Shown: piece after piece, positions 1-6,750 of the stretch
Numbering within the stretch: position 1 is the first letter of the stretch
Layout: each line of letters begins with the position of its first letter
Source: an uncultured Rhodospirillaceae bacterium
GTDB lineage: Bacteria > Pseudomonadota > Alphaproteobacteria > Rhodospirillales > UBA2165
Reading direction: 5' to 3'
Length of the DNA stretch: 12,651 nt
Assembly (NCBI GenBank): GCA_913041095.1
Contig: CAJWIB010000039.1
Span: 1-12,651 of the forward strand
Notes under the pieces: generated by a model
What the model was told of the DNA's origin: nothing
Databases searched by the model: none
What the model saw: only the letters and a program-made list of their open reading frames with translations
Position numbers and translations under genes: made by a program

Positions 1-357
1 CAGCGAACTATTTGGATGGCGGAAACAATTTCCACCGATGCCGACTTTCGGAATTTTGAGCGCCGTATTAACACGGAATACACCACTTTTGATGAAGACG
101 AGAAATTTCGGGCAAATATACTCGGTGTTAGGGCCATTCAAAGCATACTTAATGAACTGATTGCGTATTTTGATGGCCAGATCACAGAGGATGAATGGCT
201 CAATTTGCAGTGGAATATGGAGCATGCTGCTAAAAGACCCCATCTCCAAGCAGCTTACCTTTGGGTTAAAGATGGTTACTCTAAAAAAGTTCAAGAGTAT
301 TGGGAGGCATTGGACACGAGCGGAGAGGGACGTGCAGTGGACGATTTGGCACGCTAA
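1..357 (+). CDS. Hypothetical protein, C-terminal part (5' end probably outside the window)
   Basis: The reading frame is open from the first base and stops at TAA 355-357. The first ATG (16-18) has no Shine-Dalgarno sequence in the 15 bases before it, so the true start probably lies upstream. The visible ~118 residues are soluble, charged and probably helical, rich in Glu, Asp, Trp and Tyr, with no signal peptide or membrane segment in the visible part. The pattern (aromatic/acidic helices, W-N-M-E around residue 66, Y-W-V-K-D-G-Y near residue 81) recalls the soluble tail of small uncharacterised proteins of marine proteobacteria that carry an N-terminal membrane anchor, but that is only an impression. 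It converges on the sulfatase gene and its stop lies 2 bases before an inverted-repeat element. No function can be assigned. Confidence 0.6.
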   Translation, partial: QRTIWMAETISTDADFRNFERRINTEYTTFDEDEKFRANILGVRAIQSILNELIAYFDGQITEDEWLNLQWNMEHAAKRPHLQAAYLWVKDGYSKKVQEYWEALDTSGEGRAVDDLAR

Positions 358-359
358 CG

Positions 360-468
360 GGCACTGTCAGAGGAAACGGCCTTTTGACCACATCCTAGTC
401 TCCTCATAAAGATCGTGGATGAAAAATCACCAGGGCATTGTCATAGCACTGTTTCTTCTGACAATGCC
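360..468. repeat. 109-bp MITE-like element with 18-bp imperfect terminal inverted repeats
   Basis: The left arm GGCACTGTCAGAGGAAAC (360-377) and the reverse complement of the right arm at 451-468, GGCATTGTCAGAAGAAAC, agree at 16 of 18 positions. The 73 bases between them hold no gene. The element starts 2 bases after the stop codon of the left-hand gene. No flush target-site duplication is visible: the flanks are CGCTAACG and TGCCCCTA, with only an offset CTAAC at 354-358 and 474-478. The arms resemble the presumed IS6 end at 12435 (13 of 16 positions with the left arm). It could be a miniature non-autonomous element, or merely a long inverted repeat associated with the terminator at 434-468. 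Confidence 0.45.
421..468 (-). terminator. Candidate terminator of the catabolic operon
   Basis: GGCATTGTCA (434-443) and TGACAATGCC (459-468) form a perfect 10-bp stem with a 15-nt loop. Read on the minus strand, the stem is followed after a few bases by a short T-run (complement of AAAAA at 422-426). It lies about 65 bases past the sulfatase stop. The T-run is short and offset, so termination may be inefficient. The right arm of this stem is also the right terminal repeat of the 360-468 element. Confidence 0.45.
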
Positions 469-532
469 TGCCCCTAACTGCTGAGAAAGTTTGGCAACAA
501 ATTAAAGAGGCTGAAAAAAAATAAGTCCTAGC

Positions 533-2116
533 TTAAATCGTATTGTACTTTTCAATTGGTCCTGGATAGTCATTGCCGCGATCATCACCAATTTCAGCCG
601 CAACCAACGCATTGGTTTTGGTGTTCAAATCCAAAATGAGATCTTTTTGACTACCCGCATCGGCCCCCAAATTATCAAGCTCATGAGGGTCGGCTTCTAA
701 ATCATAAACCTCTAAATCATTGTGATTAACCAATGTGTCCCAATCTTCCGGAATGTGATGCTCGGCCGGTGCAAAATAGCGGGCGAACTTGTATTTGTCC
801 CAAACTACACCCCTGAACAGCCGGCGATAGCTAAGATCAAACTCTGGAGCACCAAGGTTCGTTTTATCAGCATCTTTGCGCTGCCAATGGAAGGTGCCTG
901 TATAGTTCAGCAAACTACCCATCTCATCTCGTTTGGTTTTTGCAGCTGGGCTTTCAACTACCGGACATAGATCAACACCTGGTAAAGGCTCAGCTAACTT
1001 CTCTGCGGCAATACCGGCCATGCTTAGAATAGTTGGCGCAATATCGATCATGCCGCCGATCGCGTCAGTGCTGGTGCCGCCTGTTACATCCGGATGCTTA
1101 ACAATGAGTGGAATGCAGCTTTCTTCTTCATAAACTGTCCCGGCTTTTTGTTGCAAACCATGAGCCCCCGCCCGCTCACCGTGATCACTGGTATAGATAA
1201 CGATTGTATCGTCGGCCTGGTTGGATTGTTCAAGCGCCTCTAGCACGGTTCCAATATGCTGATCGACATCACGCAGACAATTGAAATAATAGTTCCGAAA
1301 GCGACGCCAATTTTCGACATCTTCGAGCGGCAAATCGCCATAAAAAGCCGACTGCCTAGCTCTGATGAAGGTTTGAATTTCAGGCTTTGTGCTAAGATCA
1401 TCCTGGTAAAAACTATCTGGTAATTCGTAACCAAGGTCTTCCCGATACAAGGCTTCTCCCGGTTCTCCCATCAGCGGCGAGACAAAATTTTTACGCATCC
1501 GGGTCTCATTTTGTTTTCCGGTAGCATCGAAAAACATAATGTCATGTGGATTGACAAAATTCACCGCCAGGAACCACGGCTTCGTATCGGTTTTATCCGT
1601 TTCAGAAAATTCATGAAGAATTTTTGAAGCATCACCTGCGATCGATCTGTCATGGCGATATCCGTCCCAAGCATAGCCCACGGTTTCACCATAAAAATTA
1701 TAATCGGAGAAACCGTAAGGTTTTAGTATATCAATTACATCTGGATAGTCGGCACCGTGGGTTGGTGAAAAATTATGGCCTTCATTTAGCAGCGACATAT
1801 GCCATTTGCCTTTATAGGCGGTGTAGTAGCCCGCATCTCTCAGCATATGCCCAATGGTTGGCAAATCAGTCGGCAACGCGGGATTTGGCGGATTGTCCGG
1901 ATTTACATGCACATGGGTGCGCTGTGAGTGATGGCCGGTATAAAGATTGGATCGGGATGGGCCACAAGGAGAACAATTCACATGAAACTTGTTAAACGAT
2001 ACACCGCCCTCACGCATTTTCTGATGAGCAGGTAATTTCAAATCATTCGGTAAGGTTGTCCAAGATTGTTCTTGGTCGGTGACTATAAGAAGAATATTAG
2101 GTCTCTTAGAATTCAT
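533..2116 (-). CDS. Sulfatase, formylglycine-dependent (type I), cytoplasmic
   Basis: This 527-residue protein belongs to the alkaline-phosphatase-fold sulfatases that hydrolyse sulfate esters. Visible motifs are the N-terminal strand NILLIVTDQ with Asp14 (metal ligand), the signature C51-G-P-S-R55 whose Cys is oxidised to formylglycine in active enzymes, K102-G-K-W-H106, N189-P-H-D192, D311-H312 in the TSDHGE motif (metal ligands), and K324. The C-terminal part (about 430-500) has the usual Y-K-x-x-R and Y-D-L-x-x-D-P-x-E-x-x-N-L elements. Length is normal. There is no signal peptide: the protein begins MNSKRPN directly before the first core strand, so it should be cytoplasmic, unlike most periplasmic sulfatases. 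Maturation needs a formylglycine-generating enzyme, which this window does not encode. The only usable start is the ATG at 2116, since an in-frame stop lies shortly upstream; its Shine-Dalgarno is poor. It is the last gene of the minus-strand cluster, 75 bases after the racemase gene. The substrate cannot be read from sequence; choline- or aryl-sulfatase labels would be guesses. Confidence 0.93.
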   Translation of the reverse strand: MNSKRPNILLIVTDQEQSWTTLPNDLKLPAHQKMREGGVSFNKFHVNCSPCGPSRSNLYTGHHSQRTHVHVNPDNPPNPALPTDLPTIGHMLRDAGYYTAYKGKWHMSLLNEGHNFSPTHGADYPDVIDILKPYGFSDYNFYGETVGYAWDGYRHDRSIAGDASKILHEFSETDKTDTKPWFLAVNFVNPHDIMFFDATGKQNETRMRKNFVSPLMGEPGEALYREDLGYELPDSFYQDDLSTKPEIQTFIRARQSAFYGDLPLEDVENWRRFRNYYFNCLRDVDQHIGTVLEALEQSNQADDTIVIYTSDHGERAGAHGLQQKAGTVYEEESCIPLIVKHPDVTGGTSTDAIGGMIDIAPTILSMAGIAAEKLAEPLPGVDLCPVVESPAAKTKRDEMGSLLNYTGTFHWQRKDADKTNLGAPEFDLSYRRLFRGVVWDKYKFARYFAPAEHHIPEDWDTLVNHNDLEVYDLEADPHELDNLGADAGSQKDLILDLNTKTNALVAAEIGDDRGNDYPGPIEKYNTI

Positions 2117-2123
2117 CTGAATT

Positions 2124-2179
2124 ATATCACTTATGCGAAGCGGTTATTGCCTTAGCAAATAACTGATCTTCGGTGATAT
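2124..2179 (-). other. Intercistronic imperfect hairpin between racemase and sulfatase genes
   Basis: Three nested inverted repeats share one centre: ATATCAC (2124-2130) with GTGATAT (2173-2179), CGAAG (2136-2140) with CTTCG (2168-2172), and GTTATT (2143-2148) with AATAAC (2158-2163). Together they give 18 base pairs around a 9-nt loop, with a 5-nt bulge and a small internal loop. The structure occupies 56 of the 75 intergenic bases and ends 7 bases before the sulfatase ATG, so in the mRNA it would cover the ribosome-binding region. No T-run follows, so it is not an ordinary terminator. Confidence 0.5.
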
Positions 2180-2191
2180 CCTTTCTCTCGG

Positions 2192-3352
2192 TTATTCATT
2201 TGGGCTTTGTATGACAACTTTATCTGCCAAAAGCCGATCTACTGTTTCAGGCTCAAAGCCCCAATCGATAAGGGTTTTTCTGGTATGGTGGCCGGCTTCT
2301 ACCGGCGGCCCCTGGATTTCAGCCGTGGTTCGGCTAAAACGCGGCGCCGGCGCAGGCTGAACAAGCCCATCTTCTTTAACCATGACATCACGCGCCTTCA
2401 TGTGGTGATGTTCTGGTACTTCTGCCAAGGATAGTACCGGCGCAAAACAGGCATCGCTACCTTCTAAAATCTCGCACCATTCGTCGCGGCTGCGGGTTAG
2501 AAAGGCGGCGGTGAATTTCTTCTTGAGGCTTGGCCAGGCAGCAGGATCGTGCTGGCGTTCCATCTCAGGATCATCGGCCAGATCAAGGGCTTCGAGCAGT
2601 ATTTGATAAAATTTTGGCTCGATTGCACCAACGGCGACGAACTTACCATCCGCACATTCGTAAGTATCGTAATAATGAGTGCCGGTATCGAGCATATTGC
2701 TGGCCGGCTGATCAACCCAATTGCCTTCTGACATTAGACCATGAATAAGGCCCATTAATGTCGAAGCACCGTCTACCATGGCTGCATCAACAATTTGGCC
2801 CTGCCCCGATTTAGCCGCCTCCAACATGCCGCAAACCATGCCAAATGCTAGAAACATACCGCCGCCGCCAAAGTCGCCGACCAGGTTCAGTGGTGGCACA
2901 GGTTTGCCGCCCTTGCGGCCAATGCCATGCAAAGCACCGGTGAGCGCGATGTAATTAATGTCGTGTCCAGCAGCCTCGGCCAGTGGTCCTTCCTGACCCC
3001 AGCCAGTCATGCGGCCATAGACCAGTTTCGGATTGCGGGCCTGACATTCTTCCGGCCCCAAGCCCAGCCGCTCCATCACACCCGGCCGAAAGCCCTCAAT
3101 CAAGCAATCGGCCTGATCAAGCAGTCTCAAAATCGTCTCAATGCCTTCCGGATTTTTTAAATCAACCGCGACCGAGCGCCTGCCTCTGGCCAGCACATCA
3201 AAGCGAGGGTCTTGGCCCGGAAACTCGCCCGGCGGGCCAGCCCGATCAATGCGCAGCACTTCGGCTCCCATATCGCTAAGCATCATGCCGGTAAAGGGTG
3301 CCGGCCCAAGCCCGGCTATTTCAATGATGCGATATCCCGCAAGCGGCCCCAT
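2192..3352 (-). CDS. CaiB/BaiF family protein, alpha-methylacyl-CoA racemase type
   Basis: This 386-residue protein has the N-terminus typical of alpha-methylacyl-CoA racemases (MGPLAGYRIIEIAGLGP). These enzymes interconvert the 2R and 2S epimers of 2-methyl-branched acyl-CoA, so that beta-oxidation, which handles the S form, can proceed. The catalytic residues known from the mycobacterial racemase (His126, Asp156, Glu241) match His130 in GHDINY, Asp160 in VGDFGGG and Glu245 in GAIEPKFY, with a constant offset of four. This favours racemase over CoA-transferase, which in this fold uses an Asp in another context. Shine-Dalgarno GGAGA (3358-3362 on the plus strand) is 5-6 bases before the ATG. 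The gene lies 28 bases after the FadJ-type gene, in the same operon. A related CoA-transferase role cannot be fully excluded. Confidence 0.9.
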   Translation of the reverse strand: MGPLAGYRIIEIAGLGPAPFTGMMLSDMGAEVLRIDRAGPPGEFPGQDPRFDVLARGRRSVAVDLKNPEGIETILRLLDQADCLIEGFRPGVMERLGLGPEECQARNPKLVYGRMTGWGQEGPLAEAAGHDINYIALTGALHGIGRKGGKPVPPLNLVGDFGGGGMFLAFGMVCGMLEAAKSGQGQIVDAAMVDGASTLMGLIHGLMSEGNWVDQPASNMLDTGTHYYDTYECADGKFVAVGAIEPKFYQILLEALDLADDPEMERQHDPAAWPSLKKKFTAAFLTRSRDEWCEILEGSDACFAPVLSLAEVPEHHHMKARDVMVKEDGLVQPAPAPRFSRTTAEIQGPPVEAGHHTRKTLIDWGFEPETVDRLLADKVVIQSPNE

Positions 3353-3380
3353 CTATTTCTCCGATACTTAAACTAACTAT

Positions 3381-5507
3381 TTAATCAGTATAGAAGGCTT
3401 CATCCTTGTCGGCCATTTTTCTGAGCATATCCGGAGCGACAAAGCGGACACCAAATTGTTCAGCCAGCTCATCACACTCGGCGACAAACTGTCTCGTCCC
3501 AATTGTGTCGATATAGCCAATCACCCCACCATAAGCCGCCGGGAACGCCCAACCAATCACCGATCCAACATCAGCATCAATTGGATTTTCAATAATTCCT
3601 TCTTCCAGGGCGCGCACCGCTTCAAGAGCTTGCGGATGAAGTAGGCGTTTTTCAATCACCTCTCGGCTCAGCGGTGGATCCATCGGCGTGAAACATTCCG
3701 CCAGTCCCGGCCATTCCTTTTGACCGTTCTCGTCATAATCAAAAATACCTTTGCCCGCTGCTTTGCCGGACCGTCCGTAATCGTCCACCAGCTTGGCCAG
3801 AGCTTCGGTCATCCGCATACCGGCCATACCAACACGTTCACCTGAACCAGACATTGAGGCAACAATATCTTTCAGCAAAGTAATTGTCGTCGCATCAGCC
3901 ATAGTCATCGGCCCAACCGGCATACCGGCTTTAAGCGCCACATCATCAATCAAAAACGGTGAGATACCTTCAGCCAACAGCGTAAAGGCTTCACCGGAAT
4001 ATGAATTAACAACCCGGCTGGTGAAAAAGCCCAGCCCATCATTGACAACAATCGGGGTTTTTCTAATCCCTGCGGCAAAGTCCAGCGCCCGCGCTAAGGT
4101 CGTCTCATCGGTTTTCTTACCTTTAATCACCTCGACGAGTTTCATGCGATCAACCGGTGAAAAAAAATGCATGCCGATAAATGATTCGGGATTTGGCACA
4201 CTCCCGGCCAATCCCGTAATCGGCATGGTCGAGGTGTTACTGGCAATCGGCACACCAGGCTTAACGGCCTCAGCAGCCATTTTGAGAACCGTATTTTTAA
4301 TTTCCCTAATTTCAGCAACAGCTTCGACTACGATATCGACGTCAGCAATATTAGCGTAATCCGTCGATGGCGTCAGATTAGCCAGCAGCGCATCGGCTTT
4401 TTTCTGGGTCATCCGATTGCGCTCGACCGCCCCATTGACTCTTTTGGCAATGGCATCGACGCCCTTGTCCAAAGCTTCTTGGGAGACCTCCAAGAGAAAT
4501 ACTTTGTAGCCGGCCAAGGCGGCACAATAGGCTATTCCTGACCCCATCAAACCGACGCCGATTACGGCAACGCTCGAAATCTCGTAAGGGTCGACATTTT
4601 TCGGCCGGTCTTTCATTGTACTTGCCGCTGGAATACCCAGAAACAAAGTCCTGATCTTATTTTTCACCACTGCGCCGGCAGCCACGCTGGCAAATTGCTG
4701 GCGCTCAATCTTCAGCCCTTCATCAATATCTTTTTCAAAACCCAGCTGCACAGCAGTCATGATGGCTTCTGGCGCCGGCTCAAGGCCAGGCTTTTTGCGC
4801 CCTATTTTTGCCAGCATGCCATCGATTATCTGTTTGCCATCGTCAGAACTAAGTTGTGGGTCCGGCCGCTTAAAGCCATCCTGGTCCCAGGGCTGAGAGC
4901 TAGACGCCGTACTATCAAGGATACGTTGCTTGGCCGTTTCGCGAAGGTTGTCAGCTGGCACACGTTCATCCACCAGACCCATTTTCTCAGCCTGCTCACC
5001 CAAAACCTGCTTATCCTCAATCATAATCGGCAAGGCTGCGGCCAAACCAACCAAACGCGGCAAACGCTGCGTGCCACCGGCACCGGGGATCAGGCCCAGT
5101 GAAACTTCTGGTAGGCCAACCGTTAGCCGAGGGTCATCGGCGGCGATACGATAGCTGCAGGCGAGTGCCAATTCCAATCCACCACCAAGCGCCAAACCAT
5201 TAATAGCAGCAACAAAAGGCTTGGGCGCCAATTCCATGTCCCGCATACAGGCCTGCACCCCGGCAATAATAGCCGCAGCATCTTCCGGAGTTTTAAGCGC
5301 CTGTAATTCTTTCAAATCGCCGCCAACGACAAAAGACGCCTTGTTCGAGGCCAGTATAACGCCCTTAACCTGATCATCACTGCTGGTATGGCGCACCAAA
5401 TCATGAAGTTGGGCAACAATATCCTCGTTCATAAAATTATGCGGGGAATCGGGGCGGTCGAATACGATCGCTTTGACACCATCGCCCAAATTATCGAGTT
5501 TAAACAT
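3381..5507 (-). CDS. fadJ: FadJ/FadB-type enoyl-CoA hydratase / 3-hydroxyacyl-CoA dehydrogenase
   Basis: This bifunctional beta-oxidation protein has 708 residues, the usual size for FadB/FadJ alpha subunits. The N-terminal crotonase domain (about 1-190) carries the oxyanion segments VGGDLKEL (61-68) and NGLALGGGLELALAC, with catalytic Glu112 and with Glu134 in LPEVSLGLIPGAGGTQRLP. The central NAD-binding domain starts at about 311 with VAVIGVGLMGSGIA. The dehydrogenase active site shows SNTST (423-427) and His447 in HFFSP. Two C-terminal 3-hydroxyacyl-CoA dehydrogenase domains follow (about 490 onwards). The frame extends to an ATG at 5549, but that codon lacks a ribosome-binding site, whereas the ATG at 5507 has AGGAG 8 bases upstream and begins MFKLDNLGDGVKAIVFDRP, as expected for the family. 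It would hydrate the enoyl-CoA from the dehydrogenase encoded 46 bases upstream and oxidise the 3-hydroxyacyl-CoA. Its usual thiolase partner FadA/FadI is not in the window. Confidence 0.93.
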   Translation of the reverse strand: MFKLDNLGDGVKAIVFDRPDSPHNFMNEDIVAQLHDLVRHTSSDDQVKGVILASNKASFVVGGDLKELQALKTPEDAAAIIAGVQACMRDMELAPKPFVAAINGLALGGGLELALACSYRIAADDPRLTVGLPEVSLGLIPGAGGTQRLPRLVGLAAALPIMIEDKQVLGEQAEKMGLVDERVPADNLRETAKQRILDSTASSSQPWDQDGFKRPDPQLSSDDGKQIIDGMLAKIGRKKPGLEPAPEAIMTAVQLGFEKDIDEGLKIERQQFASVAAGAVVKNKIRTLFLGIPAASTMKDRPKNVDPYEISSVAVIGVGLMGSGIAYCAALAGYKVFLLEVSQEALDKGVDAIAKRVNGAVERNRMTQKKADALLANLTPSTDYANIADVDIVVEAVAEIREIKNTVLKMAAEAVKPGVPIASNTSTMPITGLAGSVPNPESFIGMHFFSPVDRMKLVEVIKGKKTDETTLARALDFAAGIRKTPIVVNDGLGFFTSRVVNSYSGEAFTLLAEGISPFLIDDVALKAGMPVGPMTMADATTITLLKDIVASMSGSGERVGMAGMRMTEALAKLVDDYGRSGKAAGKGIFDYDENGQKEWPGLAECFTPMDPPLSREVIEKRLLHPQALEAVRALEEGIIENPIDADVGSVIGWAFPAAYGGVIGYIDTIGTRQFVAECDELAEQFGVRFVAPDMLRKMADKDEAFYTD

Positions 5508-5515
5508 TAAATTTT

Positions 5516-5520
5516 CTCCT
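5516..5520 (-). promoter_or_regulatory. Ribosome-binding site fixing the FadJ-type start
   Basis: AGGAG on the minus strand, 8 bases before the ATG at 5507. It decides for this start against the in-frame ATG 42 bases upstream at 5549, which has no such sequence. Confidence 0.75.
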
Positions 5521-5553
5521 AATTCCACACGCTGAAGAGCGTCAAGCATTGGC

Positions 5554-6738
5554 TTAACTGAAATCGGCCTTGATACCCATTTCCTTAAATATGGATTTGC
5601 AGATGATCGACTTCATGATTTCCGAACTGCCGCCGGCAATCCGCTCAATCCGCGCTTCGGCATAGGCCCGGGCCACCGGGTATTCCCACATGTAACCCCA
5701 GCCACCAAACATCTGCAGACAGGTATCAACCGTACGGCCTTGCATTTCCGTAACCCAAAGCTTGGCCGCTGCCGCTGCATCGGCGTTCAACTCACCGTTC
5801 ATAAAGTCCGTCAGCAACCGGTCAACCAGGGACCGGCCGACGATCAGATCAGTGCGCACCTCGGCGAGCTTGAACTGCGTGTTTTGGAAATCCACCAGCT
5901 TCTTGTTAAACAGTTCGCGCTCACTGGCGTATTCCACTGTATTTTGGAAGACGCCCTCGGCTTTAGCGAGGCAGGCAACAGCAATAGTAAGCCTCTCGCG
6001 AGCGAGGCCCTTCATGAGTTGGTAGAACCCTTGTCCTTCTTCCTCGCCGAGCAGATTTTCATGCGGAATTTCAACGTCATCGAAAAACAGCTCCGAGGTA
6101 TCTTGGGCAGGTACGCCCATCTTTTTGAGGTTCTTGCCTTTGGCAAAGCCTTCCCGATCCGCTTCGATAATAAATAGCGACATACTGTCGGTAGAGGTTT
6201 CCTTTTTGGTTTTGGCGGCAACGATAAAGAAGTCGCCCAGTTGCCCGTTCGAGATAAACACTTTCTGCCCGCTTATGACATAGCCGCGGTTTGTCTTCTT
6301 GGCGCTGGTTGTCATTTTACGCAAATCACTGCCGGCGCCCGGCTCAGTCATCGCAATACCGGTGATCGCTTCAGCGGAGACGAGTTTGGGCAGCCATTCA
6401 TGTTTTTGTTCTTCACTGCCAAAATTCATGATATAGGGCGCGGCCATTTCTGAATGGACGGCAAAGCCAGGTCCCGATGCGCCGGCGCGACCCAATTCTT
6501 CAACCACCACAGCGCTATAAAGGTAATCTGCACCAGGGCCACCATATTCTTCGGACACCGTTGGACAGAGCAGACCTGACTGCCCCGCTTTTTCCCACAC
6601 TTCGCGCGAGACAATGCCATCCTCATCCCAAGCTTCATGATAGGGCTCAATTTCAGTTTCAATGAACCGGCGAACCTGATCGCGAAACATGTCATGGTCC
6701 GAGGTAAACAGGTCACGTTTTAATACATCTTGGTACAT
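5554..6738 (-). CDS. Acyl-CoA dehydrogenase, long-chain (LCAD) type
   Basis: This FAD flavoprotein of about 394-397 residues introduces the 2,3 double bond into acyl-CoA. It shows AMTEPGAGSD (132-141) in the FAD/substrate region, ISGQKVFISNG (158-168), a central beta domain, and the C-terminal helical domain with QMFGGWGYMWEYPVAR (345-360) and ARIERIAGGSSEIMK (365-379). At the place where medium- and short-chain enzymes carry the catalytic Glu (IYEGT) this protein has Gly372. Instead Glu251 in LARERLTIA aligns with Glu261 of long-chain acyl-CoA dehydrogenase, where the base sits on another helix. Numbering here counts from a GTG at 6747; the ATG at 6738, three codons later, is preferred because GTG has no ribosome-binding site, although the GGTGA before the ATG is also weak. 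The synthetase stop is at 6751, so translation is probably coupled. Confidence 0.93.
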   Translation of the reverse strand: MYQDVLKRDLFTSDHDMFRDQVRRFIETEIEPYHEAWDEDGIVSREVWEKAGQSGLLCPTVSEEYGGPGADYLYSAVVVEELGRAGASGPGFAVHSEMAAPYIMNFGSEEQKHEWLPKLVSAEAITGIAMTEPGAGSDLRKMTTSAKKTNRGYVISGQKVFISNGQLGDFFIVAAKTKKETSTDSMSLFIIEADREGFAKGKNLKKMGVPAQDTSELFFDDVEIPHENLLGEEEGQGFYQLMKGLARERLTIAVACLAKAEGVFQNTVEYASERELFNKKLVDFQNTQFKLAEVRTDLIVGRSLVDRLLTDFMNGELNADAAAAAKLWVTEMQGRTVDTCLQMFGGWGYMWEYPVARAYAEARIERIAGGSSEIMKSIICKSIFKEMGIKADFS

Positions 6739-6750
6739 TTCAATCACCGA

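Noticed and set aside
161..409. 82-codon plus-strand frame overlapping the first gene
   Set aside because: It lies in another frame of the first gene, whose composition is far more protein-like, and it then runs into the inverted-repeat element.
508..531. T-run with a 4-bp TAAG/CTTA stem just after the sulfatase stop (minus strand)
   Set aside because: The stem is too weak for a terminator; the 10-bp stem at 434-468 is the better candidate, although the T-run could assist.
3793..4359. 188-codon plus-strand frame
   Set aside because: It is fully antisense to the FadJ-type gene, has low-complexity Ala/Ser/Thr/Ile composition and no recognisable domain.
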